Positions 1 through 9,367 of a stretch of DNA of 64,000 nt are shown in pieces. Both the position numbers and the translations under genes were made by a program. The notes beneath the pieces are model-generated. The model saw only the letters and a program-made list of their open reading frames with translations. It ran no database searches and was not told the origin of the DNA. Within the stretch, counting starts at the first letter, position 1, and every line of letters starts with the position of its first letter. Source of the stretch: Plantago ovata. Lineage: Eukaryota; Streptophyta; Magnoliopsida; Lamiales; Plantaginaceae. The stretch lies in NCBI GenBank assembly GCA_028274465.1, contig CM051456.1:84678753-84742752 (forward strand). The letters are read 5' to 3'.

Positions 1-392
1 CCAACACTCAAGGCTAGGACCCCAAGGCGTGCAATCAAGGCTAGGTCCCCAAGGAGCAGCGGGAGACTTGAGGGAAGTGATCGAGAGGAGAGTAAGGGCC
101 TCACAAGCGACCAATGACCCACGTCCTCCGGACCATCTCCAACTTCCTCCGGACCAACTTCAACTTTAGGTTGTCAATCCGCCAACTCTTCCAAATCAAA
201 CCACTCCCCAGAACCGTCCGGAGGCGATGGCCGAGAACAATGGTGGGGACGGTGGCTCAAATAACCCCAATGGTAGGATTTGACCCCATGACAGGAAGGA
301 GGCTCAACCTTTAAGATCTAAAGGCCCAGAGGAAAGTCTTTGAAGCACAAATAGAGGCGCTAAAGACAAACGTCCAAGATCAAGAGAAGGAC
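1..392 (+). other. 5' part of Tat-like gag region, with a short near-tandem repeat
   Basis: Two copies of a unit of about 26 bp beginning TCAAGGCTAGG lie at about 8-34 and 35-60. The rest reads in broken frames toward the gag that follows; the residues just before the ATG at 393 suggest the true gag began further upstream. No promoter, LTR edge or PBS is visible, so the 5' end of this element lies outside the window. Confidence 0.4.
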
Positions 393-1598
393 ATGGAGCC
401 AAGCGCCCTATGTGACGCCATAAGAACTCATGTGATGAAGACCGATAGAGGATTTCCAACCTTGGAAAATTATGATGGTACTAGTTTTCCGAAGAACCAT
501 CTCGTAAGGTTTGGCACAATGATGGAAGCCCATGGACATGATCCCAATACCAAGGCATTGATCTTCCCTTCGACACTTTGCGGAGAGGCAATGGTTTGGT
601 GGTCTCACTTGGACAATGGCTCCATCACGTCCTACAAGGAATTGACATCTCAATTCATCAAAAGATTTGAGCAAGTGATTCGGAAGAAAAGAGGAGTCAA
701 GCATTTAGCCGAAATCGTCCAAGGACCGTCGGAGGACTTAAGAGAATTTTTTACAAGGTTCCATGAAGCGGCCTACCAAGTGGAAACTCACACCGCCAAG
801 GAGCGAAAGGAATACTTGTATGGGAATACCACCAATGAGAAGTTACGAAACGAACTCGCAAGGTCCCAGGTGGAGACCGAGAACAACCTAGAGCAAGTAT
901 GCGAAAACATTTTGGCGGCGGAGGAATTCCGAAGGACCATCCCAGTGAGAACTCTTCCTCCGAACGCTCCGAAAAAAATGGAACAACAAAGGCAAGGTCA
1001 AAATCATCCTCCGAAGCAAAGAAGGCAAGACCAGAGGAATGAGAGGAATGCCATCCAAAAAGAGCCACACCATAGAAATGACTTCAGGGACAAGAGAAGT
1101 CCTCCAAGGAGATCTCCTCCTAGAAGGTACGAGAAGTACACAGATCTTAATAGGCCAAGATATGACATCTTGAGCACTATTATATCAAGAAGGATGGACG
1201 TGGATTGGCCCGACCCCATTTCGGAGTTCCGGAAGAACAGAAATTCGGAAAAGTTTTGCCATTTTCACAAAGGCAGAGGACATACCACCGATGAATGTGT
1301 TAACCTCAAAACTGAAATTGAGAAGTTAGTGCACCGAGGGAAATTCGTTAATTACATTCGTCGAGAGGAACCCATCCATCAAATCGCCACCGAACCACAA
1401 AGGGAGCCTTCGGTCCTGTCGCCCCAGCCTCCTCCTCCGGAAGGCGAGCGGCATCGAGATTATGGAAGAGAAGCGAACTTTGAGAATGTACCCATCCATG
1501 GAAGAATTCTTACTATTGTCGGAGGACTGGCGGGAGGAGATAGTCGCAAGGCAAGAGAAAGAACCGCGAACGACCTTACCGTGAGAGACCCCAAGTAG
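393..1598 (+). CDS. Ty3/gypsy gag, Tat/Retand-like (partial element)
   Basis: An open frame of 401 aa that resembles the retrotransposon gag domain. Residues 21-180 hold the capsid-like part, with FPTLENYDGTSFPKNHLVRF, a WW pair and LTSQFIKRF. A basic Arg/Pro-rich stretch follows at about 185-250. Near residue 290 is the degenerate zinc-knuckle pattern C-x2-H-x5-H-x4-C followed by LKTEIEKLVHRGKFVNYI, which in plants is typical of the Tat/Retand branch. Gag would package element RNA in cytoplasmic particles. The frame ends at 1598. Sixty-six bases further on, solo LTR S1 interrupts the element, and protease residues reappear beyond it at 3753. The visible start is only the first ATG in this frame and the true start is probably upstream. 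No LTR of this element is recognised, so it is a fragment. Confidence 0.75.
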   Translation: MEPSALCDAIRTHVMKTDRGFPTLENYDGTSFPKNHLVRFGTMMEAHGHDPNTKALIFPSTLCGEAMVWWSHLDNGSITSYKELTSQFIKRFEQVIRKKRGVKHLAEIVQGPSEDLREFFTRFHEAAYQVETHTAKERKEYLYGNTTNEKLRNELARSQVETENNLEQVCENILAAEEFRRTIPVRTLPPNAPKKMEQQRQGQNHPPKQRRQDQRNERNAIQKEPHHRNDFRDKRSPPRRSPPRRYEKYTDLNRPRYDILSTIISRRMDVDWPDPISEFRKNRNSEKFCHFHKGRGHTTDECVNLKTEIEKLVHRGKFVNYIRREEPIHQIATEPQREPSVLSPQPPPPEGERHRDYGREANFENVPIHGRILTIVGGLAGGDSRKARERTANDLTVRDPK

Positions 1599-1663
1599 GG
1601 ACAAGTCGTACCGAAAGGAACCAACATGTTCTCCTTTGATGATAGTGAACGTCCTCTGAGGCA

Positions 1664-1668
1664 TGCCG
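1664..1668. repeat. Left target-site duplication of S1
   Basis: TGCCG immediately before the TG terminus of S1. The partner at 3675-3679 is TGCTG, one mismatch. Confidence 0.6.
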
Positions 1669-2944
1669 TGATAGTATGTATGTCCTAGAGACAACCTTTA
1701 TTAAGGGAAAATGTACTATTACACAGTCTACGTAATATATTATATGTTTGTTCATCCATGTTTATGTTTGCATACGTATTTATATATTACACAAGGCATA
1801 CAACATGTTATATCTTTATCTGGTTGGTCTGTATAGATATCAAACATGTCCCCAGTGGATAGATGACTGATCACATAATTAGTGGGAACTATGTGAATTA
1901 TCATCTATCCCAAATTCTCCCTAGTCGAAGCTCATTGCAGATGTAGGGGTCTAGATGAGGCAATAGGCGTGGAGGTTATACTTGTTAGAGCAAGTATGAG
2001 TCGATCCCACGACCACGGAACGGATCGTTAGACGAATCCATGATGTTCCCATAACTTTGCATAGTTGTTCGAAGAGGATTCCGAACAATGTAAGTACCCA
2101 CCGGATACTCCCATCAATGTATACTCTACACCAAAGGTGTCTATGAGAACCGTAGTTGTCGAATTGATAGCATTCGTCCTCTAACACTCAGGACTTTATC
2201 ATCACATTTGTTGCCCCATGTCTTTGGTTGGAATCCAATGCACGCTCTAAATAAGCAGCTGGCTACGACCCTTCTGGAATCATGGTTATATTACAAATGT
2301 GGATGATAAGTGTTCCTGTGAGGATTCATCTCTCATGTGTAGCACTGGAGAGAACTGCTCAAGTCATTCATAGTTGTGTTGGTAAATCGCTGGCTAGCGT
2401 ATGGATATATTTATGAATGGTCATAAGATATATCGCATTAACCAAGCAACTCACTAAAGACACCGTGAGTGCATTAGTGGGATAGACACGTCATCGATCC
2501 TAGATAAATTCGAATCAGCCAAATAAAAGGACCTTACCATCGCCGCATTGAGTGCAACAGGCTTCAACAACGATAGGTAGCTTTGAGAAACCTCTCAAAC
2601 GTCCTCATGTATTAATATTGCAAATGGGACCGTCTAGGAATCCCATGACGCCTAGTAATGCTACTAGCTTAATACACTCAGGCCCTATGGGTTACACTAT
2701 GTGGTGATTCAGCTTATCCGCATGACAATAGGATTGTGATTATAATTAACTAAGATTAATATAATTAGTTATGGCACAATTAATATTATGAGAATATTAA
2801 TTGAATTAATTGTATTTATGAAATACAACTAAAGATTATATTTTAGAGAAATATAGACGTTGGAATAAAAAAGAATATACTAATATTGATTAATATATGC
2901 ACATGGACAAAATCTAATAATAATTAGAATTGTCATAGACTTGC

Positions 2945-2972
2945 ATGTGGGTCCCAAAGGTGGGACCCACAT
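2945..2972. repeat. 12-bp-stem palindrome in S1
   Basis: Arms ATGTGGGTCCCA and TGGGACCCACAT with an AAGG loop. S2 keeps the core hairpin at 14192-14215 with a different loop. Confidence 0.7.
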
Positions 2973-3003
2973 ATACCTCATGGCATCGGCCGTGTGTGTA
3001 GTG

Positions 3004-3030
3004 GGAGGAAGGAGTGTGACTCCTTCCTCC
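3004..3030. repeat. 12-bp-stem palindrome in S1
   Basis: Arms GGAGGAAGGAGT and ACTCCTTCCTCC around a GTG loop, about 150 bp upstream of the TATA-like motif. S2 and S3 carry the same hairpin with loop TCG. Confidence 0.75.
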
Positions 3031-3674
3031 AATCAAACTTAAGGGGCAAGTTTTCCTAATTGAGTTATGATTTAATTAGGGAATGAACCTGGACATAAAG
3101 GTTTACTTGTGCAATAAGAATTAGAGTTCTTATTCCTCTTAGAAGTCTAATAGAATGTTCTTTAGGCTTCTATTGACTACTATATAAGTAGATGTTGGAG
3201 AGATTTTTCAACACACATTCTCATTCACTCTTCTATTCTCTCAATAGAAAATATAAAAGGCTCTCCCCTCTTTCCTACCTCACTGCCGCCGCCGCCCCTC
3301 CCAATCCTCTGGTCAACTGAGTTTGACTCGAGAATATCCTAGCATTCTCTCGATAAGTTGTTCATCCGTGGATACCAAGGTTGAGGTTCACAGAAGTTGG
3401 AAACTAATCTTTATTGTTTTGCAAATTATCAAGAAGGCGAATTAGATATCTTCGACTTCAACGAAGGAGAAGATACAACTGATTATTATGAGGATCTTAT
3501 CGATTGAAATCCAGCTATCGATTCTGTTTTAATTCTTGATTTCGGAGGATTATAAGTGTTCTAACTAATGTGATTGAATGCATTTATATGCATGATCAAT
3601 TAGTATGCATGTTAAGAAAATTTTGAAATTCCGCTGCACCAGCCTAGGGGTAATTCTGACCATATTTTCTTACA

Positions 3675-3829
3675 TGCTGGAGGAGGGGACACTCAAGATC
3701 CAAGTGTTCCTTTGGTAGTTTCTCTTGGCATTTTTTCTATGAAGTCCCAAAGGTCCTAGTAGATACCGGAAGCTCAGTCAATCTCATTTTCACAAGTGTT
3801 GAAGGGTAGTTCGTGCTTCCTCTTAAGTT
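3675..3829 (+). pseudogene. Aspartic protease remnant of the Tat-like element
   Basis: From about 3753 one frame reads VLVDTGSSVNLIFTS, the active-site segment of a retroviral-type aspartic protease (DTGSS). It is out of frame with the sequence just upstream and is lost after about 15 residues, where unrelated LTR-like DNA starts near 3830. This is the same element as the gag at 393-1598, now on the far side of S1. Reverse transcriptase, RNase H and integrase are absent. Confidence 0.6.
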
Positions 3830-4656
3830 TGTACTAAACTGTCACAAAAAACTACTTAGGTCCTCTTTGTGTAGTCTTCCTCTGATAAGAGCGGGTATTC
3901 TTCACGTAGCGTCCTCACCTGAAAGAGACTGGAGGGGGGGGGGGGGGTTAGTGCCTTGAGCCTGGTCTGTTAGAGATCAGACCGGAGGGACGACTTTACG
4001 TGTAGGGAGTTGAAGGACTTCCCTAGTAAGAGTAGTAAATGTGATAGGTGAGTGTTAGGTGAGAGTTATTATTGCGTACCTGGGGATTATGAATGAGACT
4101 CCCTTATATACTCATAGTATTTTATTGTCACTTTATGTAGGATCGTGACAAGTGTCCGGCTGAGATAGAGGCCTCCTTTGGCCCAAGCCCATTAAGGAGG
4201 TCCATGGGCTTTGATCCAAACACCTTGACTAGGGTTGGGAGGGCATTATTGACTTTTCGGGTCTTATGGAAGATTCTGGAAGGCGGGCCCCCTAAGGACC
4301 GACCAGGGGTGGTCGGCCTAGGTCCTCATGCCTTCCTTATGTCCCATAGTCCGAGTAGTGCTCTTCCTGTTCTCCTCAGGAGGATGGTACCTTGACGTAA
4401 GGTCTTACTCGATCCTACCATGTAAGGTGGTCGAGCCCTAGGTGCTCCTCGCACCACACATCCGTCTTGTCGTTGTAGTGAGCTCATCTTGAGGATCGGC
4501 CTCACAATGATGGTCGGACTGTATGTTGGTCAAGCAACACTTAAGTGACATACTTAGGTGTGGTCGCGCCCTTTGAGGAACGACCCTTGAAGCCTCGTCG
4601 CGCTCTTAGACCGCTCCTGTTCGTACATGCGGACTGAACATATTTTAACACCAACA
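3830..4656 (-). mobile_element. Probable LTR of a Tat-like gypsy element (minus strand)
   Basis: Read on the minus strand this segment starts TGTTGGTGTTA, has a TATA-like GAGTATATAAGG (about 4107-4118) and ends GTTTAGTACA at 3830, giving TG...CA termini about 827 bp apart. Directly upstream on the minus strand, across the S2 insertion, lies the purine-rich AACTAGGGGGACAT (14829-14842), which would be its PPT. I infer a 3' LTR. Its partner LTR is not in the window. An alternative is an unrelated non-coding repeat. Confidence 0.45.
3934..3947 (+). repeat. G homopolymer (14 nt)
   Basis: Uninterrupted run of 14 G, preceded by GGA, inside the Tat-like LTR. Confidence 0.9.
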
Positions 4657-4657
4657 T
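4653..4657. repeat. Left target-site duplication of S2
   Basis: AACAT, matched exactly at 14824-14828. Confidence 0.8.
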
Positions 4658-4783
4658 TGATAGTGTATATGTCCTAGAGACAGTCCTTACTAAGGGCATG
4701 GTGCCCTTATAGAGGGCATATATGTACTATTACACAGGTCAACGTAATATAATATATGTTTGTTGCATTTTACTATTGAGTAT
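4658..4783 (+). mobile_element. Solo LTR S2, 5' segment
   Basis: Begins TGATAGTGTATATGTCC, matching the start of S1. The rest of S2 resumes at 12952 after element A. Joined without A and one copy of its target duplication, S2 is about 1998 bp, close to the 2006 bp of S1. Confidence 0.75.
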
Positions 4784-6039
4784 TGATGAACGCGAGATTG
4801 TCAGTTCCGGTTCAGTCAAATAATATTTGTTATTTATCCAAAGGCAATCCACAACTACAACGAAAACCGTAGTTTAGCAGTAGAATGACTCGAGTGTCGT
4901 TCTCTCAGGACTATAACTAGCTTTATCAAATCTAATTTAGAATATAAAGAAAGCAAACAGATAGCAATAGGGGGTTTTCTAGCAGATAATGGAGATTGGT
5001 GATAGTATGGTCCTTCTTAACATAATGGGTCGATAATCATGCATAAATTCCTCGGTCTTGCATAGAGATCTTTGAATCAATCTAGTGTCCTGTTGCAAGT
5101 ATTAAGCACTACGAAGATAATTTGGTCTGACTAGTCAATCACGATTGTCCTAATGTGTTCCGTAATTATTCAACACTACGAAGATAATTGGTCTGATGGT
5201 CGACTAGTGTCCAATTGTGCATAATAATCAATACAACATACGAGAATTTTGGTTACAACTGATCAACGAAATAAAGCAATGACACAGAGTATAATGCGCG
5301 ATATAGCCATTAGCATGATTATCTTCCCTCGCTAAGAATTCACATACTACCACCAATGATAAATTTAGCTACTCATAATAGGCATGCAATCAACAGAAAT
5401 CATAGAAGAAAACATGTTGAAAGAATATAAAATAAGTAGAATAAAACTGTAAGATACAAAGTTACCGAAGGTTGTCACTCTCCGGATGATTGCCGTCCTA
5501 CAAGCTCCAAACTGCTATCAAAAAGTATCCCCTAAGCTACAGAACTCCCAGGACAGGCCCCGGGAAGTTCCTACCTAAAACTATAGAGAGAGGTGAGAGA
5601 GAAGGTCTGGAAAGATATGATTTTCGGAGAGAAAACTGAGCACAATATATAGGCCCCGAATTAACTCTGGGGCGGTTCGCCCCCCGTTATTTTCGCGGAA
5701 TTCCGCGTTTTTCGACGCGGTTTTGGATTTCTTCACCTTTTCGGACTCGGTTTCTGACTTCTAGTGGCCTTCTAACATCCAGATTTGACCCCTAGACTCC
5801 AAATCCTATCGGGAAACCTTCAGATACTCCAAATAGGCTTCTGGACCACCAATTCCTTGTCAACTTCAATATAATTGCCCGGAAATCCCCGAATTTCAAC
5901 CAAAACCTGTAAAATAAAATCTAAAGGGAAACGTGACACTATTCTAATAAAATGTACTAAAATATAGCTAAATTAACATAGAGGATAGCTAAAATAGGTG
6001 AAAAAGACTCGAATGAAAGTGTAAAATACACATTCATCA
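4784..6039 (-). repeat. 3' LTR of element A
   Basis: 1256 bp. Contains the promoter-side palindrome GGGGCGGTTCGCCCC (5669-5683), next to a TATATATTG-like TATA region on the minus strand (about 5643-5650). Confidence 0.92.
5669..5683. promoter_or_regulatory. Palindrome upstream of the LTR TATA box (A, 3' LTR)
   Basis: GGGGCG-GTT-CGCCCC, stem 6 and loop 3, about 20 bp from the TATA region. The other LTR of A has the same motif at 12576-12590. Confidence 0.7.
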
Positions 6040-6076
6040 AACTCCCCAAATCGAACCTTTGCTTGTCCTCAAGCAA
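6040..6076 (-). promoter_or_regulatory. Polypurine tract and adjoining hairpin of element A
   Basis: On the minus strand, a hairpin TTGCTTG-AGGA-CAAGCAA (6059-6076) is followed by GGTTCGATTTGGGGAGTT and then the LTR start. The G-rich stretch is in the place where plus-strand DNA synthesis is primed. Confidence 0.8.
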
Positions 6077-7400
6077 CTAAGCTAGACTTTAATGCAAAAA
6101 ACCATATGAATCAAAGCATGAATATAGGTCGAAGAATACCTCGATTGACTTATACACATCCACATAAGCACTTATGTCAAGACAAGATAGTCTCTCGTAA
6201 CATTCTCTACCTGGACCTAGTCAGTGACGACGTAATGATGCATGCTAAGATACGAATGGTTGCCCCGTGCCTATGAAACTGACGACTTACTGCTGTTCCA
6301 CCATGTTAAGACTTTCCCTCAAAGAGGTCGAACCAGTACTGGCTCTCATCAAACGAAGGAGGGTTCCCTATAAAAGATAACACTCCCCTATTCTACCCAT
6401 CTCTCAAGTAAAGTCTTAAGCTATTCACCACTTCCTGAATGGCAGGACGAGGGTGGTCTAGAACAGATGACACTCAAGACAAAAAAGATAAAAACACACG
6501 ATTACGAACATTACAAAAATGGAAAAGACTCAACACTTTACTAAACTGCTATTTGGCTTTCTTTTTTGGACCCTTCTTTGCTTTTTTTTGGGGTCTTCTC
6601 TTTTTTTTCTTTCCAGATTCTTTTTTTTCTTTTTCTTTTTTCTGGAATTTTTCTTTCTTTTTTTCGATTTTTTCGAGCCAGCAGTAGCATAACAAAAAGA
6701 GAAACAAAATGACTCACACGAGTTCCCCATACCTATTCGATAGAATAGGTTGGAGCACTAAATTTACGAAAAAGAAAAAATAAACTCACGATACGAAAAT
6801 GAAAAACAGAAACAAGTCTATGATGGTGTAACCCCCTCCCCAAACCTATTCGGAAGAATAGGTTATAAACAAAGGATCACGCACCCTCACACTACCTCCT
6901 TCCTAGGCATTTATCAATCTCAAAGCATGGTGAAGACTTGTTGCCTCTTAGGTACATAATTACTCGGGAAAACAACCATAAGACCCTAACATGCATCATC
7001 CTATTATAAAGGCCTTCGTGAACCGCAGTAGGGAAAACACCACTAAGTGATGTCGAGACTACCAAGCTCAACTAAGTGCAATACATAAATGTGACAAGCC
7101 AAGCGAGAAAAACCTCAAACAAATTCATAGAGATGAAGCATACGATTAATGGCATAGCTAGTTGATCTACCAAATAAAAAAGTTCAAAAAATTCGGCAAT
7201 AAACTCCATATAAAACATGCAAGACTATCCTAGGATGAATGCAGTGAAATGCAACCTAAAAAATCTAAGAAAGCAGTAAACGTGCAAATGCAAATGCAGA
7301 CGGATAAAACATGCGAGGTACTATACTCATCCTACCAATGCCAAGCTCCAACCTAACAACATCAGATCACTTAAATCCCATCCCCCCTCATGAAATTAAC
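6077..7400 (-). other. 3' non-coding region of element A
   Basis: No credible gene. It holds, on the minus strand, a purine-rich tract of about 120 nt (about 6560-6675; pure T/C runs on the plus strand) and two hairpins AACCTATTC...GAATAGGTT (about 6730-6751 and 6843-6864), each followed by a TTTGGGGAGG-like run. The same blocks recur in C, D, E, F and G, so this is a conserved untranslated region rather than decayed coding DNA. Confidence 0.75.
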
Positions 7401-7413
7401 GCTAGTCCCTAGC
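7378..7413 (-). promoter_or_regulatory. Internal hairpin plus polypurine module (A)
   Basis: Minus strand: GCTAG-GGA-CTAGC (7401-7413), then about 12 nt, then a GAGGGGGGATGGG purine run. It lies just after the last coding remnant and mirrors the terminal hairpin/PPT module. Confidence 0.6.
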
Positions 7414-7449
7414 AGTAAGAAAATGAGGAAATAAGATGTGATACTAGAT

Positions 7450-8295
7450 GTTACCCCATGGTTTGGCCTCGGTCGGCTGAGTATGCTGCTCTTGAGTTAT
7501 TGGGCCTCCTCCGGGAGCTTTATAGGGAGTCATCAGGTCTTCAGGTAGGCATGGTAGTTTCAATTATGGGACGTATAGGAGCAACTCCTCAGTTAGTATC
7601 ATCATTGCTCGTATGGCCTTCATTGTCACTACTATCACGCACATCCTCACTAGTAGAGTTGTAGTGGTAGGTAGAATTCTCAAGATTAGCCGCCGCTGTT
7701 ATGGAATTCTCCATCCTGTAGCCCTCTAATAGGATGTGAACTATTGAAGGGGAAAGGGCAGTGGTATCAGGACCTCCCCCTCCAACGGTTTACACCACGA
7801 GAAGGTTTCAGTCAGCTGCTCGAATACTTAGAAGTCTTCTACCTTTTTCTCCAATTTTGTCCACATTCTCTACAGTTGATGCTCCCAATATCAATGTTAT
7901 GCTCCTTTTAGAGGCAGGCAAGAGGCACCCCAACAAGGTGCTGAGTACCCATGTCATTATGTTTTGGAACCAAGCTAGCGCTTCGGAATCTTCTAGCAAC
8001 TGCGAACTCAAGATTGAATCCGCCCCGGCGATAATGTCCCGGTGTCTTCCTATTCACTCGAACTCTGCAGCTCTCGTGATGGAGTGATGACGTAATAATG
8101 GTTTCTGTCCCTTCGGTGGTGCATGAATAGGCATAGGAGTCCTTACTCCAGGTGTACTCTAGCTCCTCCTCTTGGATAATCCACGACGTTGTTGCAAAAC
8201 CCCTTGGCTCGAACGTACATCTAGCGAGATCACCTTCCTTGACATGGTCCTTCAAAGCAATCATACGGGAATGCTCCCTTCCCTTGGTTTGGTAC
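7450..8295 (-). pseudogene. Decayed accessory ORF of element A
   Basis: This occupies the position held by the plant transposon protein ORF in G and F, between the candidate 3' splice site (8296) and the internal polypurine module. No long intact frame is left. A broken frame reads EHNIDIGSINCRECGQNWRKR, which lines up with the tail of the F protein (GHQIDIGRIMYEEYERHWEKK), so homology to F is likely. The codon in the place of the G start codon is AAA. The central part of the domain is not recognisable, and I infer deletion plus decay. Confidence 0.5.
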
Positions 8296-8835
8296 CTACA
8301 ATAGCTGTTAGCACCTCGTATGACACAAAACTGACCCAAATACATACTAGTGTAAAAGCGAAACACACGAGTGATAAAATCAACAATCGAACTCCCCAAA
8401 CCGCAATGTCTAGCCTAGCTTCTTCATCATGCAGCAAACCAACGTAACTACTACATGCGATACATCACATCATGCTTTTACTAGACAACCAATATCCTTG
8501 ATAACAAGGCTCAATTCATACCATAGCAGCGAAAAATCTAATCATCATAAATCCTCATACTCAACAATTAAGCATTCTATCGTCAAATCTACCAACATTA
8601 CGTCAATAAACACAATCATATGCAAGAAATCAAAGATAAAGACATATTGCAGAACAAGATATATCATCTAGCAGTAAAATACCCAAATCAACAATCCAAG
8701 CAAAATTGAGCATGCAATTGATAGTAAATAACATGTCTAATCACACAAACAACATACCCATGCATCAAATAAGCGTATTTGAAGCTCAAAATAGAAAACC
8801 CCCAAATTCGAAAATTAGGGTTCTAAGGATGATAC
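8296..8835 (-). other. Candidate 5'-leader intron of the accessory gene (A)
   Basis: Minus strand: GATCTGAG|GTATCATCC at 8835 and TATTGTAG|GTACCA at 8296, T-rich between, 540 bp. The same junctions occur at the same place in C (544 bp), F (541 bp) and G (480 bp). Confidence 0.55.
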
Positions 8836-9067
8836 CTCAGATCTGCAAATCTAACGAACTAGGATGAAATCTGCTCGGATAGGATGATAGATCATGTAAT
8901 AGGCTTCGAATTAAGCTAAAGAACACTCAATTTGGTCAAGAAATGAAGAAGTTATGAAGATTTAGAAGTAAAATCGCACTTTTCGGGTTTTTTGGGAGTA
9001 TGGATGAAGAAGAATGAAGAAAATAAGGTTTTGGGGTTGAAATCCGCGTTTTTGAAGATCTGGGACC

Positions 9068-9106
9068 GTGGGGCGGTTCGCCCCACGTGCGGGGCGGTTC
9101 GCCCCG
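9068..9106. promoter_or_regulatory. Internal palindrome pair (A)
   Basis: Two adjacent palindromes of the family-1 type: GTGGGGCG-GTT-CGCCCCAC (9068-9086) and CGGGGCG-GTT-CGCCCCG (9090-9106). They lie about 235 bp upstream of the candidate 5' splice site on the minus strand, and a pyrimidine-rich leader follows. Confidence 0.7.
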
Positions 9107-9307
9107 TGCTCCCCAATGCAGGGAGACGGTCTCCGACGTCAGAAAATGCGGTTTTAGTCCCCGAAATCAATTTTTTCAAAAAATCACTTGAAAAATCTCA
9201 CTCAACATAAGCATATATGACACAGACATGAACAAATTCGCATATGAAAAGCAAATAGTTCAAGAATGAATGCATGTAGAAAAGCAGTAAAGAAAGCGGT
9301 AAAAATT

Positions 9308-9323
9308 CCGGGTTGCCTCCCGG
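9308..9323 (-). terminator. Hairpin after gag-pro (A)
   Basis: Minus strand CCGGG-AGGCAA-CCCGG, about 45 nt beyond the gag-pro stop. The 'terminator' label is a placeholder. The same hairpin sits at the same place in C, C', F and G with paired base changes (CCGGG/CCCGG in A and F, TCGGG/CCCGA in G). Confidence 0.45.
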
Positions 9324-9367
9324 ATAGCGTCATTGTTTAAAGTCTTTGACTCGACTCTTGTCTGCGC

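Larger units (their letters stand above)
1669..3674 (+). mobile_element. Solo LTR (S1), about 2.0 kb
   Basis: The element begins TGATAGTATG and ends TTCTTACA, is flanked by 5-bp near-identical duplications, and carries no coding frame, PBS or PPT. That is the signature of a solo LTR left by recombination between two LTRs. A TATA-like motif (CTACTATATAAG, about 3179-3190) near the 3' end and the CT-rich leader after it set the orientation as plus. A second full copy (S2) and a truncated third (S3) occur in the window. The superfamily is unresolved; the CCGCTGC stretch near the 3' end recalls some Ty1/copia LTRs, but that is a weak guess. It sits inside the Tat-like element, between gag and protease. 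Confidence 0.7.

Noticed and set aside
1669..3674. S1 as a MITE or other DNA transposon
   Set aside because: TG...CA ends, 5-bp duplication, a TATA box near the 3' end and no terminal inverted repeats fit a solo LTR better.
3934..3947. G run as a regulatory quadruplex
   Set aside because: A single homopolymer in an old LTR remnant, also prone to sequencing error; no conserved partner to support a function.
6439..6730. Phe-rich and Lys-rich small ORFs in the 3' regions
   Set aside because: Direct product of the polypurine/polypyrimidine tract present in every element.
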